Source: Chlamydia caviae GPIC (GTDB taxonomy: Bacteria > Chlamydiota > Chlamydiia > Chlamydiales > Chlamydiaceae). Taken from it: a stretch of DNA of 64,000 nucleotides. Under the pieces are notes generated by a model. It was not told the DNA's origin, searched no databases, and saw only the letters and a list, made by a program, of their open reading frames with translations. Each line of letters opens with the position of its first letter. The stretch's first letter is position 1. Made by a program: the position numbers and the translations under genes. This document shows, piece by piece, positions 36,734 through 45,741 of this stretch. The stretch is taken from the NCBI RefSeq assembly GCF_000007605.1, contig NC_003361.3, positions 124,001-188,000 on the forward strand. Direction: 5' to 3'.

Positions 36734-37309
36734 TCAGTTTATAGGTTGTGCAGAGTTTAATGTAAGATAATAAGAAAGTAGCTGAGAGTAGCTGGGCAGC
36801 CCTGGATAAAAATCCAGGGTTTGTGTTTTGGGATTTAAAAATCCTGTTTGTTGTTTTTTATAACATACAAGAGAGAGACACGGGGCCCCAATAATATAGT
36901 TGTAGCTTAACAGCTGATTCACCGTTTGCTGGTTAATTACTCGAGCTTTGCACTCGATAAGCAGAAGGGGCTTGGGATGCCCTAGATTATAGGTTTTGCC
37001 TTCGGAATTCGTATATGTTGCTGGTGTGATGACAAGAAGATCAGGACGTCGTCGTGGAAGGCGTATAGTCTTACGAGCAAGAAGCGGGAATAAGGTTTTA
37101 AGCCCCTTTTCCACGATAATGAGGGCCGGAGGATAAAGTAATTCTTCGATCAGAAAGGCAATAAGTTCTTGGCGAACCTTTTCTTCGGGTGTTGACGCCA
37201 AGATCTTATGCCGTATGGGATCAAAGATAGTTAAAGAATTTTCATTTGTAGATGTCTGCTCATTAGAAGATATGGAATCCAGGGGCGATGGTAGGTTCGA
37301 TGAGGACAT
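36734..37309 (-). CDS. HsdR N-terminal-like (PD-(D/E)XK) domain protein
   Basis: A 191-residue protein made essentially of the domain found at the N-terminus of type I restriction subunit R. The nuclease-fold motif is visible: RRRPDLLVI (the Asp) followed by LLLIECKA (the ExK), and [23 protein letters not shown] as the later strand and helix. The first about 30 residues are Ser/Asn-rich. There are no hsdM/hsdS genes and no helicase domain. Overlaps the HPF gene by 47 bases. It could be a repair nuclease or a scaffold domain; it is not evidence for a restriction system. Confidence 0.72.
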   Translation of the reverse strand: MSSSNLPSPLDSISSNEQTSTNENSLTIFDPIRHKILASTPEEKVRQELIAFLIEELLYPPALIIVEKGLKTLFPLLARKTIRLPRRRPDLLVITPATYTNSEGKTYNLGHPKPLLLIECKARVINQQTVNQLLSYNYIIGAPCLSLVCYKKQQTGFLNPKTQTLDFYPGLPSYSQLLSYYLTLNSAQPIN

Positions 37310-37946
37310 AATTGTCGTCGTTTTGTTTATAGATTAGCTGAATCTTATGCTCTTTTTCATTTAGGAAGACCAGCACTTTATCTCGGGAAGCTTCGAATTT
37401 CTTAATGGCCTCATCCTCAGAAAGAACGGGGAGATCTGTTTTTTTCTTAGAGAGAGTCTTTTTCATAGATCCGGGGATATAACCATACTGTTTTAAAGAA
37501 TCCCAGGCGTCCATAGCTTCTATAGGCAACATATCATCATAAAGATGCACAGATTCTTGAATCTCAACGATGTGCTCTTCTTTTTTCGATAGGCCTATAT
37601 CGTGTTTCTTCTTATCTTGGCGTATTTTCTGATGTTTATTCGCTAAGGTGCGGATTTTTTTAAAGGCGGAAATTACCGCGCTATAAGCATTGCTGTGTTG
37701 GGTTTTTACTTGGAAGGTCTCTTTCCCAATAGAGGCAGTCAGATGCACTCCGGTTCCCTGCTTCTCCTTATGCGAAGTTAAGACTACATGAATAGAGTCT
37801 ACTGCAAGTAATTGACCGCTTTTTTCAATGATTAATTGACGTAGAGGCTGGGAAATATGAAAAGACTTCCCTGTGATTTCTAGATTGGCGACCTCGCGTC
37901 TTGGGGTTTTCTTTTGCTTTGCTAATCGACGTTGAGGACTGTGCAT
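37263..37946 (-). CDS. hpf: Long-form ribosome hibernation promoting factor (HPF/RaiA family)
   Basis: A 227-residue protein with an N-terminal S30AE/RaiA-like domain (about 20-115: LEITGKSFHISQPLRQLIIEK, IHVVLTSHK, VHLTASIGKETFQV, AYSAVISAFKKI) and a C-terminal HPF dimerisation domain (about 180-225: [38 protein letters not shown]). Two-domain HPFs pair 70S ribosomes into inactive 100S dimers. This fits a developmental cycle with dormant elementary bodies (inference). The basic N-terminal 20 residues are extra. Same strand and overlap with the HsdR-N-like gene. Confidence 0.82.
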   Translation of the reverse strand: MHSPQRRLAKQKKTPRREVANLEITGKSFHISQPLRQLIIEKSGQLLAVDSIHVVLTSHKEKQGTGVHLTASIGKETFQVKTQHSNAYSAVISAFKKIRTLANKHQKIRQDKKKHDIGLSKKEEHIVEIQESVHLYDDMLPIEAMDAWDSLKQYGYIPGSMKKTLSKKKTDLPVLSEDEAIKKFEASRDKVLVFLNEKEHKIQLIYKQNDDNYVLIEPTIAPGFHIF

Positions 37947-38067
37947 GCCGTCTCCTTATGGTGAAAAAATTTATACAACACTCGGAGATGAAAAAATCAG
38001 AAAAAAGGAAAGAGATTCTCCTATCTGTATTATAAGAAGGAAGCTCTTTATTCTAAAAAGTTTTTAA

Positions 38068-38141
38068 CGCACCGAAGAGGGCTCGAACCTCTAACCACCT
38101 GGTTCGAAGCCAGGTACTCTATCCGATTGAGCTATCGGTGC
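38068..38141 (-). tRNA. tRNA-Arg (anticodon TCG)
   Basis: A 74-base tRNA on the minus strand. The acceptor stem GCACCGA pairs with TCGGTGC, discriminator G. Anticodon arm CCTGG-CTTCGAA-CCAGG gives TCG. D-arm TAGCTCAATCGGATAGAGTA-type and T-arm GAGGTTCGAGCCCTC are standard. Confidence 0.94.
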
Positions 38142-38247
38142 CTAAGGCAGCCCTTTTTCAGGGATCTGAGACCTTTAAGAAAGGAAAGCTTAACAGAAGT
38201 TCCTCTGAAACTCAAGAAAAACTCCCCTCTTTCAAGGTTGGGGGACT

Positions 38248-39408
38248 TTAGCAGAGAGCGAGCATAGTATCGGTGAGGTAGGTGGGGCTTTCTAGGATAA
38301 CCACCCTTTCCAATACATTAGAGAGCTCTCGGATATTTCCCGGCCATGAGTAGTCAAGAAGAGCAGAACGTGCGCTTTCTGAGAGAGTTTTTATAGGCTT
38401 ATTGTTCAATCTACAAAATTTTTCTAAGAAGTACTGCGCCAGGGGGAGGATATCTTCTTTTCTCTCCCTTAAAGGAGGAAGGTAGAGGGGAATGACGTTA
38501 AGACGGTAAAACAGGTCTTGTCTGAAGATCTTTTGATCTACAGCTTCCTTAAGGTTGCGGTTGGATGTCGCGAGGATGCGCACATCTACCGATAGGGTTT
38601 TGGTCCCGCCGAGATGTTCGAATTCTTTCTCTTGAATAGCTCTAAGGAGCTTTGCTTGAAGATTAATGGGGACTTCTGTAATTTCATCTAATAAGAGAGT
38701 CCCTGTATGTGCAAGTTCAAAACGCCCGGCTTTTTTTGCCGTAGCTCCTGTAAACGCACCCTTTTCATGACCAAAAAACTCTGACTCTAACAGAGTTTCG
38801 GGAATAGCTGCACAATTCACCTTTATGTAGGGTTGGCAAGCTCTAGGAGAGTTTTTATGAATGAAAAAGGAAAGGACTTCTTTCCCACATCCAGATTCCC
38901 CATGAATAAAGATGTTTGCGGAGCTATCGGCGGCTTTTCTTGCTTTAGACAATAAATCCTTCATTGAAGGGCTTTCTGCGATTAGAGGGTGCGATTCCGA
39001 TGAAATTTGCGACTTTAGCAAAAGATGCTCGTTTACAAGATTTTGTAGTTCTTCAGCTTTTGCTATGAATGCAAACAGTGCCTCGGAGGAGAAAGGCTTG
39101 GTGAGATAGTTGAAAGCGCCTTGATGCATAGCCTTTACAGCATTCTCTATAGTGCCATAAGCTGTGATCACCAAGACGGGGGTTTGCGGAGCATATGCTT
39201 TAGCTACTTTAATAATATCCAAGCCACTACCGTCGGGCATATTCATGTCGGAGATGATCAGGTCATATTTCTCAGACCGAATCTTTTGACAACCCTGCTT
39301 CACATTATCCGCAGTACATGGGGAGAATCCTCGCGATAAAAGAAGTTCAGAAAGAAAGTCTCTGAGCAAGGGTTCATCGTCTATTATTAGCACTCTTTCT
39401 ATATTCAT
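38248..39408 (-). CDS. ctcC: NtrC-family response regulator without DNA-binding domain (CtcC)
   Basis: A 386-residue activator for sigma54 RNA polymerase. Receiver domain 1-115 with phospho-acceptor Asp54 (SDMNMPDG) and Lys104; AAA+ domain with Walker A GESGCGKE (170-177), the sigma54-contact GAFTGA loop (217-222), Walker B GTLLLDEI and the Arg-finger region. The protein stops right after the AAA+ lid (WPGNIRELSNVLERVVIL...), so the Fis-type helix-turn-helix is absent, as reported for chlamydial CtcC. It is separated from its kinase gene ctcB by a large gene on the other strand. Confidence 0.92.
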   Translation of the reverse strand: MNIERVLIIDDEPLLRDFLSELLLSRGFSPCTADNVKQGCQKIRSEKYDLIISDMNMPDGSGLDIIKVAKAYAPQTPVLVITAYGTIENAVKAMHQGAFNYLTKPFSSEALFAFIAKAEELQNLVNEHLLLKSQISSESHPLIAESPSMKDLLSKARKAADSSANIFIHGESGCGKEVLSFFIHKNSPRACQPYIKVNCAAIPETLLESEFFGHEKGAFTGATAKKAGRFELAHTGTLLLDEITEVPINLQAKLLRAIQEKEFEHLGGTKTLSVDVRILATSNRNLKEAVDQKIFRQDLFYRLNVIPLYLPPLRERKEDILPLAQYFLEKFCRLNNKPIKTLSESARSALLDYSWPGNIRELSNVLERVVILESPTYLTDTMLALC

Positions 39409-39590
39409 GAGGCGCTTGTGAATTTTTAAGTTAAGATTCTTGTTACTAAATAGAATTAATCTGTGTAAAGAAACTTTTAATTATTTCTATTTTCACCTTT
39501 ATTTTATGGGTAAGGTTTTTTTTGATTGATTTTAGTTCTTTAAGACATTAAAATTCTTCGACTTAATTTTTTATTTAGGGCATTTATAGC

Positions 39591-42500
39591 ATGGCCTCTT
39601 CTTCAACACCAAATTCCTTGGCTTCTTCGTTGAACCCAGAAAGTACACAGTCTCGTTTATCCTTATTTTCGGATTTAACTCCTTTAGAGAGAGGGGAAGT
39701 TTCTTCCGTTTGGAAAACGCGGTGTCAGCTTGCCTCCTGTATAGGGCTATTTTGTTTATCTTTGCTTACTATTTGTGCTGGAGCTTTAGTTTTAACTTTA
39801 CTGCCGGCAACTCCTGTAATTATTGGGGTGGCGTTTATAGCCCTTGGTAGCGTTTTGTTGGTTACAAGTTTGTTATTACACTTTGCAACACGGCCGAACA
39901 AGAAAACGGCGATGCAAAAGGTAAATATTCAAGATTTGCAGGCGCAACTTCAGGCTCTGCTCGCGACTACAGATGCGCGTGGTTTAGCTATAAACGGTTT
40001 TGATCCTAATGGCGATCCGCAATTAATAATTCAAGGGCGAGAGAATCTCTTAGCAAGATTTGATAGAGATTTGCGTAAAAAAGAAGTGGATTTATACCGT
40101 CTTATATCTTCTGAAGCGGAAAATAGACATTGTGCTTTGTCTGATTTATCAGAGTTTCGTGAGATGCAAGAGCGGGTTAGCGAGGAGTTAGAACTTTTAT
40201 ACCGTTCTTATAATCAGCATATAGCAGGAACGAGAGATACAGGAGATGATGAGCGTTTGACAAGGCTTTATCATGAGAGAGATTTGCTGATTCAAGAGCT
40301 TGTTGGTGTGGGGATTGAAAAATCCAATCAAACCGAAGCGGTTAGGAATTTACAAACTACATTAAATACTCTGGTTCAACGTATCAGATTATTAGAGAAC
40401 CAAATTGCTAATGAGGCGGGTACTAGACAGCGACATGAGGGATTGGTAGCGGGCCTACAACCTCTATTACAAGAGCAAAATAGTTTATTATCCCGGCTCT
40501 CTCAATCATACGAAGCGCTCATTGCCTTATCTATACGTGATGAGAGCCTGACAAATCAACGTATTGATTTAGAAAAGGAGATTCAATCTCTTATGGAATC
40601 TACATCTGAGCGGCTCTTGCTTAATCGTGAATATAGAGATAAGTACCTACGTTCTGCGGGGGCGATAAATCAATTAACTAATAGCTTACGTGAAAAAGAA
40701 GCGAGGCTTTTAGGGCTTACTCAGGAATTAGAAGGCTTAACTGATGAGGTGGAAAGACTCCGCAATCGTCAGCCGGTTGGAGAATATTCTCAAGAGGATA
40801 TCGATTTCCAACGCAATGCCATAGAAGTTAAAGATGCAGCTATTGAGCAGTTGCGAGAACAGCTTGCAAGTTATAGACGCCTGATTGATGAGGCGGTTGC
40901 TGTCAATAGTCAGATTGCTAAAAGGACTGAGGAGAGTGAAATACGTGCTCTGCATATTGCAGCTTTAGAGCAAAGAGAGAAAGTCTTAGGGACGAAGATT
41001 CATGCGCTACAAGGGGATATTGATAGATACGCAGCAGAGCAACAACGTTTACGTCTGGAAAATGAAGAGTTGCGGGAGCTAGTATTAACCGCAGAGAGCA
41101 ATCCAGGCTCTAATGCACAAATAGAGGCTCTTCAAAGAGAGATTCAAAGAATAACAGCAGATTTAAACGTTGTGGTTAGAGAACGAATAGATATTTCTGA
41201 CTCACTTTCTCTTGCACGAACACAATTGACAGAGTCGCAATTGCGCTATGCGAGTCTTAGAGAAGAGGTTTTAGCTAAGGATGAGGAAATTGCTGGTCTT
41301 GAAATAGAAATGAGTAGGCTACGCGCTGATATCCGTATTTATGATAGTGATATTGCTCACTTGCAAAACTCTTTACAAGGTGGCTCAGAACTACGTGGCA
41401 CTATAAATGCCTTAAGAGATGAGATTAAGAGATTAGAGAAAGAGAAACTTGATCTTAATACACGTATGTTGGCGGCGGTTGAGCAAAACCGTGTGAATGT
41501 AGACCTACTGCAACAAAGTGAGAAGGAAAAAGAAAGACTTCTTCAAGAGGTTCAAGCTTTACGCATGCGCTATGATCAAGAGAAAGCTGCTTTGCAAGAT
41601 CAGGTAGCTCAGTTGCAGCAGACAATGCACGACCGTTATCTAGAGCACATAGAAACGACCTCGCGATTAAAATTAGAAAACGAGCAGTTAGAAAAACTTC
41701 TCAAAGACGCCAATAGAATGGCAAGGTATAGCGAAGAAGGTGCTATGCAGATGTTGGCGGCACAGCTAATTACTTTATCCTCTAACATAAAGCAAAGGAA
41801 AAAAACTGAAGTACAACGCCTAGAATTTTCAGAGATGCTTGCTTTTACTGCTCCGAGATTCTTCGGTAATGTAGGCATGAATATATCTTGTAGATGGTTA
41901 CGCCCCGGAATATATTTAGAAGCAGAACTCCCTGCAAGTGCTACAGATGCGCAAAAGCGTGGGGTTATTGAACAACGTTGCTTGCGTGAATGGTTCCTTG
42001 CATTGCTAGGGTCCTTCACCATACAACAGGTAGAGGCGATAGCGCAAAGAGCGAATGCTTTAGTTGCAGAATCTGGGGAACAACAACCCGCTCTTGATGA
42101 GTTGTTTAATGATTTGGCTGAAGAATTCCCTGAAATCCGCGCTTCTTCTGGAACACTTACCGAATGGCTGTCAACTTGCTATAGCTATGTGACAGACCTG
42201 CCGATGTTCAATGACTATGCACATTGGACAAGCTTCTTATTCTCGATGTTGAGGAAAATGCATAGAGATGCCGGGGGACTACTAGAGAACCTCTCTGAGG
42301 AAGAAAATAAATTCTTAAGCATGGTGTCATGCTTCTATGGGAAGATTCCTTTAGTATTAGGAAGTATTGGTCATGGTCTAGGAACAACACCGGGAGCAGC
42401 AAATCCTTTAGGTGATTGCAACTATGAGAATCTAGGAAATGTGTCCTGGAATCGCTTAATAAGAGTTGTCGAACAAGTTTTAGCTGTCAGAAGTGGTCTT

Positions 42501-42611
42501 AATGGTCCGCAACTCTTAGAGATGCGTGATATTTCTGAGGGCATGCAAAGAAGCGATGCATTAGCTCAAAGGTATTCACGAACCACTTGGACTCCCCCAA
42601 GAGATCTTTAA
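39591..42611 (+). CDS. Large coiled-coil Inc-like protein between ctcC and ctcB
   Basis: A 1006-residue protein. Residues 1-45 are Ser-rich; two hydrophobic segments (47-71 and 75-98) with a four-residue turn form the bilobed domain typical of inclusion membrane proteins. Residues about 110-740 are Leu/Glu/Arg/Gln-rich with continuous heptad character (e.g. LRENELRE-like runs). The last 260 residues are globular (RFFGNVGMNISCRWLRPGIYLEAELPA onward) and Cys-poor. In C. pneumoniae, from memory, Cpn0585, reported to bind Rab GTPases, occupies the same place between the two-component genes. Orthology is inferred from position and layout. Confidence 0.78.
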   Translation: MASSSTPNSLASSLNPESTQSRLSLFSDLTPLERGEVSSVWKTRCQLASCIGLFCLSLLTICAGALVLTLLPATPVIIGVAFIALGSVLLVTSLLLHFATRPNKKTAMQKVNIQDLQAQLQALLATTDARGLAINGFDPNGDPQLIIQGRENLLARFDRDLRKKEVDLYRLISSEAENRHCALSDLSEFREMQERVSEELELLYRSYNQHIAGTRDTGDDERLTRLYHERDLLIQELVGVGIEKSNQTEAVRNLQTTLNTLVQRIRLLENQIANEAGTRQRHEGLVAGLQPLLQEQNSLLSRLSQSYEALIALSIRDESLTNQRIDLEKEIQSLMESTSERLLLNREYRDKYLRSAGAINQLTNSLREKEARLLGLTQELEGLTDEVERLRNRQPVGEYSQEDIDFQRNAIEVKDAAIEQLREQLASYRRLIDEAVAVNSQIAKRTEESEIRALHIAALEQREKVLGTKIHALQGDIDRYAAEQQRLRLENEELRELVLTAESNPGSNAQIEALQREIQRITADLNVVVRERIDISDSLSLARTQLTESQLRYASLREEVLAKDEEIAGLEIEMSRLRADIRIYDSDIAHLQNSLQGGSELRGTINALRDEIKRLEKEKLDLNTRMLAAVEQNRVNVDLLQQSEKEKERLLQEVQALRMRYDQEKAALQDQVAQLQQTMHDRYLEHIETTSRLKLENEQLEKLLKDANRMARYSEEGAMQMLAAQLITLSSNIKQRKKTEVQRLEFSEMLAFTAPRFFGNVGMNISCRWLRPGIYLEAELPASATDAQKRGVIEQRCLREWFLALLGSFTIQQVEAIAQRANALVAESGEQQPALDELFNDLAEEFPEIRASSGTLTEWLSTCYSYVTDLPMFNDYAHWTSFLFSMLRKMHRDAGGLLENLSEEENKFLSMVSCFYGKIPLVLGSIGHGLGTTPGAANPLGDCNYENLGNVSWNRLIRVVEQVLAVRSGLNGPQLLEMRDISEGMQRSDALAQRYSRTTWTPPRDL

Positions 42612-42620
42612 ATCTCTATT

Positions 42621-43679
42621 TTAGGGCTGGGGAATTTTTAGAGTAAAGGTGATGCGAGCGTTAGCATTTTCCACGTGAACATCACCTCCGTGCAAACGCA
42701 TGATCTTTAAAGCTTCTGCTAGCCCTAAACCATTTCCCTGGGCTTTTGTTGTAAAGAACGGAATAAACAGCTTATCAAAAATCTCTTGAGAGAGCTGTCC
42801 AGGATTGGTTACGGAAATATCTCCCGATGCATGCAGAGTTACTGTCATAGGGGATTCCGTCGCTTCTGCAGCATTTTTTACAAGATTCCATACAACACTA
42901 TTCATTCTATCGGGATCTATAGCACGGACTATGGGGGTTGCGGTTTCACGTTCGAATTTGCAAAAAGGAAACGTAATCGATAGTAGGGGAATGAGCGATG
43001 AGAAAAACTCTTGTAGATCTATGGTTTTTAGATCCAATGGTTGGGACTTTGTGTATTCTAACATTGAGGAAACTAGAGAATTTAAAGATCGTGTCCCATC
43101 AATGATAGAGGAAAGCATGCGCTGGTGGCGTGGGGAGGAGAGCTCCTCTTTTAACAAAGAGGCAAATCCTGCAATGCCGCTTAGGGGATTGCGAATCTCA
43201 TGAGCTAGAGTCGCGGTCATTTTCCCCAACTCAGCGATATTTTTATATCTTTCAATAGCATTTTCTAGCTGCTTATACTCTGAGCGATCTCGAATGAGTA
43301 AAAAGAGGTAACCATTTACAGAGTTTCTTCTTATGAAGATCTCCGCATCACGATCTTGATCATTTTTCGATAACGTTAGTCGTAACGTTTTTGGGGAGGA
43401 TAAAGATTGCAAAGCCTCGTTTATAGAAAATCCAAAGAAGGTCTCTGGGAAAAAATCTGTAAATGGTTTTTGCAACATTTCTAATTCTTCAGGAATACCT
43501 AAAATTTCACGAGCTTGTGAATTGCAAATGAGAACATTGCCAATTTCTGAAAGTAGAATAATCCCATCAGGAATCGATGTAAGGATAGTATCCGCTTCTT
43601 TATAAGATTGGGTGATGCGAGATTTTATCTCTATCAGCTCTTGAGTTGAAGAACATGATTTACAGTTGTTGTTGCTCAT
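42621..43679 (-). CDS. ctcB: Sensor histidine kinase CtcB
   Basis: A 352-residue kinase with no TM segment, so it is cytosolic. A Cys-containing N-terminus (CKSCSS) leads to a PAS domain (about 28-130, TSIPDGIILLSEIGNVLICNSQ), a HisKA domain with phospho-His160 in LAHEIRNPLSG, and an HATPase domain with the N box (MNSVVWNLVKNAAEA) and GNGLGLAEALKI as the G2 box. It pairs with CtcC to control sigma54 genes. The start overlaps the preceding gene by 20 bases. Convergent with the Inc-like gene. Confidence 0.93.
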   Translation of the reverse strand: MSNNNCKSCSSTQELIEIKSRITQSYKEADTILTSIPDGIILLSEIGNVLICNSQAREILGIPEELEMLQKPFTDFFPETFFGFSINEALQSLSSPKTLRLTLSKNDQDRDAEIFIRRNSVNGYLFLLIRDRSEYKQLENAIERYKNIAELGKMTATLAHEIRNPLSGIAGFASLLKEELSSPRHQRMLSSIIDGTRSLNSLVSSMLEYTKSQPLDLKTIDLQEFFSSLIPLLSITFPFCKFERETATPIVRAIDPDRMNSVVWNLVKNAAEATESPMTVTLHASGDISVTNPGQLSQEIFDKLFIPFFTTKAQGNGLGLAEALKIMRLHGGDVHVENANARITFTLKIPQP

Positions 43680-44007
43680 AAATCCCTAACTCTTTTTTTC
43701 TCTGCAGATAGTTGAGCTTGTCTGTATCAAGAATTTTCGTAATGATTTCTCGGATATCGGAGAGTTCATCTTGGATATCTTGAGGTAGCGCTAAAGTAAA
43801 ACAATGCCGAAATTCTTTAATTTGGTTATCCACTTTGTCTATACAAGATAGAAGGGTTTTTTTCTGTTGTAATACTTTTTCAAGTTCTATGGAAGTTAAC
43901 GAAGGCTCTGTTTCCGTGAGATCAAGAATGGCTAGGAAAAAGCCTTTCTTTTTTTTAAGGAGAAGTAGGAGAGCTTGTTCTTTCATAGGAAGCAAAGGGT
44001 TCGGCAT
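43660..44007 (-). CDS. Small helical protein upstream of ctcB (possibly FlgN-like)
   Basis: About 115 residues from the ATG at 44007 (MPNPLLPMKEQALLLL); a longer frame starts at 44049 but adds a hydrophobic tail with no better ribosome site. The protein is almost wholly alpha-helical with a two-helix coiled-coil pattern (SIELEKVLQQKKTLLSCIDKVD...). That layout is reminiscent of FlgN/type III export chaperones, but no motif proves it. It overlaps ctcB, so the two are co-expressed; a role linked to sigma54 signalling or type III secretion is speculation. Confidence 0.6.
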   Translation of the reverse strand: MPNPLLPMKEQALLLLLKKKKGFFLAILDLTETEPSLTSIELEKVLQQKKTLLSCIDKVDNQIKEFRHCFTLALPQDIQDELSDIREIITKILDTDKLNYLQRKKELGIYEQQQL

Positions 44008-44076
44008 GTAGCTTTTCTTAAAAAAAACTACTAACGAATTTATTAGCAACCTGAAAAAACTGAGAAAAAAAACTTA

Positions 44077-44159
44077 TGCCGGCGATTGGACTCGAACCAA
44101 CACCTTATTGCTAAGAGTAGATTTTGAGTCTACCGCGTCTACCATTCCGCCACGCCGGC
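44077..44159 (-). tRNA. tRNA-Leu (anticodon CAA)
   Basis: An 83-base class II tRNA on the minus strand. The acceptor GCCGGCG pairs with CGCCGGC, discriminator A. The anticodon arm GTAGA-CTCAAAA-TCTAC gives CAA. Variable arm and T-arm (TTGGTTCGAGTCCAA) are standard. Confidence 0.95.
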
Positions 44160-44214
44160 ACAAAGTGTGCTTACAATGTACGTGTTCTTTTCTAATAAGC
44201 GCAAGGGAAATCTC

Positions 44215-44922
44215 TTAAGATAGGGGAGATGGGGGCACCCTCACAGGCTGGGCATTTTCTAGATCGTAAAGCATCTCTATAGCTAAGTAGGTTCCTTTAT
44301 TTTCTCGTATCAGCGTGATAATAAATTCTTCATTACTTAGAGTGGTTTCTGTGGTTATAAACTCTATAGAACACGGATAGAGACACTTCTTTTTATACAG
44401 AGGATGTAAAATAGAGCGCAGAGTCTCTACAGAAAGCTCTTTATCAGAGAATAAAAGAGCGGCATTTCCCTCAAGATGCTTATTAGAGAGATTTTTCCCA
44501 GAGGCTTTTAGAAAACGGACATGCTTATGACAACAGAATCCTTCAATTATAGAGAGGGTACTGTGGGCATGGATTAAGCGCGTTATGGCAATAATTCTTG
44601 AATGTATCGGGAAGGTTTTATACAGACTATGGTTTAATCCGTCACAGTCATAGATAGTGCCTTTCTCGGTTTCTATAGAGGTTAAGGATCCGTGACAATG
44701 AAAAGAATACTTGGTGATTACGGGGCGTTGTGGGGTTGGCCAGGAATATTTCGGTAGGGGATTTTCCTGTCTTTCGGGATAAATAACGACAGAATGTCCT
44801 TGCTGAGAAGTGATTCTTCCTGCGTGTATATGCCTACGTGGTGTTTTTGTAGTATCTGCACAACTACAGAGCAACGGAAATACACATAATCCAAAACTTA
44901 CCTTAATAAGAATCCTATGCAC
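44215..44922 (-). CDS. Predicted lipoprotein of unknown function
   Basis: A 235-residue protein with a lipoprotein signal (MHRILIKVSFGLCVFPLLCSC; lipobox LLCSC, Cys about 21). The mature part is rich in His, Cys and aromatic residues (YSFHCHGS, EGFCCHKHVRF, KKKCLYPCSIEF) and ends Pro-rich (PVRVPPSPLS). No domain recognised. It may be periplasmic or outer-membrane-anchored. The gene is monocistronic by spacing and sits between tRNA-Leu and a divergent HAD gene. Confidence 0.72.
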   Translation of the reverse strand: MHRILIKVSFGLCVFPLLCSCADTTKTPRRHIHAGRITSQQGHSVVIYPERQENPLPKYSWPTPQRPVITKYSFHCHGSLTSIETEKGTIYDCDGLNHSLYKTFPIHSRIIAITRLIHAHSTLSIIEGFCCHKHVRFLKASGKNLSNKHLEGNAALLFSDKELSVETLRSILHPLYKKKCLYPCSIEFITTETTLSNEEFIITLIRENKGTYLAIEMLYDLENAQPVRVPPSPLS

Positions 44923-45048
44923 AGGGTAGAATCTCGCCTAGTTGTTTTAGAGAAATAAAGCATAACTTCTAAAGCTTATTTCACTATGTTTTAGATTTAC
45001 TATATTGAGTTAGTGAAAAAATATAATAGAGCGGGTATTGAGATAGCC

Positions 45049-45741
45049 ATGAATATCAATGATTATCAGGTTTTCTTTTTTGATTTAGATGGTTTGGTTA
45101 TCGATACTGAACCCTTGTACTACAGAGCCTTTTTAGAGGGATGTAGAGAACGCGGATTAGATGTCTCTATGGATTTCTCTACATATTATTTATTATCGAT
45201 GTTGGGAAGAGAAGTTTTTAAACAAAAATTCTTGGATATGTACCCTAATACAGAGGCTTTTTTCCCACAATGTTTCCATGATCGAGAGCGTATCTATAGA
45301 GAGTTAATACAAACCGAGGTGCCTGCGTTACTTCCTGGTGTTGAAGATTTTCTAGGACTGCTATTATCTGAAAATAAAACTGTAGGCGTAGTGACAAATT
45401 CTTCAGAGGTTCTTACGCAACGTTACCGCAAGGTTCTTCCTATTCTTAATCAGTTCCATTTTTGGGTAACGCGTGAAGATTATGAACGCCCTAAACCCTA
45501 TCCCGATAGTTACCAACATGCCTACCAAGCGTTTGTTCAAGAGGGGGAGAAGGTTGTGGGTTTTGAAGATAGCGTGAAGGGGTTACGCGCCCTTGCAGGG
45601 ATCTCAGCAACATTAGTTGCTGTAAATGCAATTATACCCATATCTCATGCTAGTCACGAAGACTTCTGTGAGAAGGAATTCCATTACTTCTCTTCTTTCA
45701 ATGAATTGATTGGGCATTGCGGAATGCAAAACCAATTATAA
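45049..45741 (+). CDS. HAD-superfamily hydrolase (phosphoglycolate phosphatase-like)
   Basis: A 230-residue HAD phosphatase with all four motifs: [12 protein letters not shown] (nucleophile Asp), VVTNSS, the Lys in RPKPYPDSY and [13 protein letters not shown] helical cap lies between motifs I and II (subfamily IA). Similar to beta-phosphoglucomutase and phosphoglycolate phosphatases; substrate not determined. The ATG at 45049 is preferred; a GTG at 45013 would add 12 residues. It overlaps convergent truA by 58 bases. Confidence 0.83.
   Translation: MNINDYQVFFFDLDGLVIDTEPLYYRAFLEGCRERGLDVSMDFSTYYLLSMLGREVFKQKFLDMYPNTEAFFPQCFHDRERIYRELIQTEVPALLPGVEDFLGLLLSENKTVGVVTNSSEVLTQRYRKVLPILNQFHFWVTREDYERPKPYPDSYQHAYQAFVQEGEKVVGFEDSVKGLRALAGISATLVAVNAIIPISHASHEDFCEKEFHYFSSFNELIGHCGMQNQL

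Noticed and set aside
36734..37309. Restriction-modification system
   Set aside because: Only an HsdR N-terminal-like domain is present; no helicase, methyltransferase or specificity gene nearby.
41636..42022. 128-codon frame antisense to the Inc-like coiled-coil gene
   Set aside because: Fully contained in the real gene; its Ser/Leu-rich content mirrors the Glu/Leu-rich coding strand.
42805..43203. 132-codon frame antisense to ctcB
   Set aside because: Shadow of the kinase gene, which has all expected motifs; no start signal.
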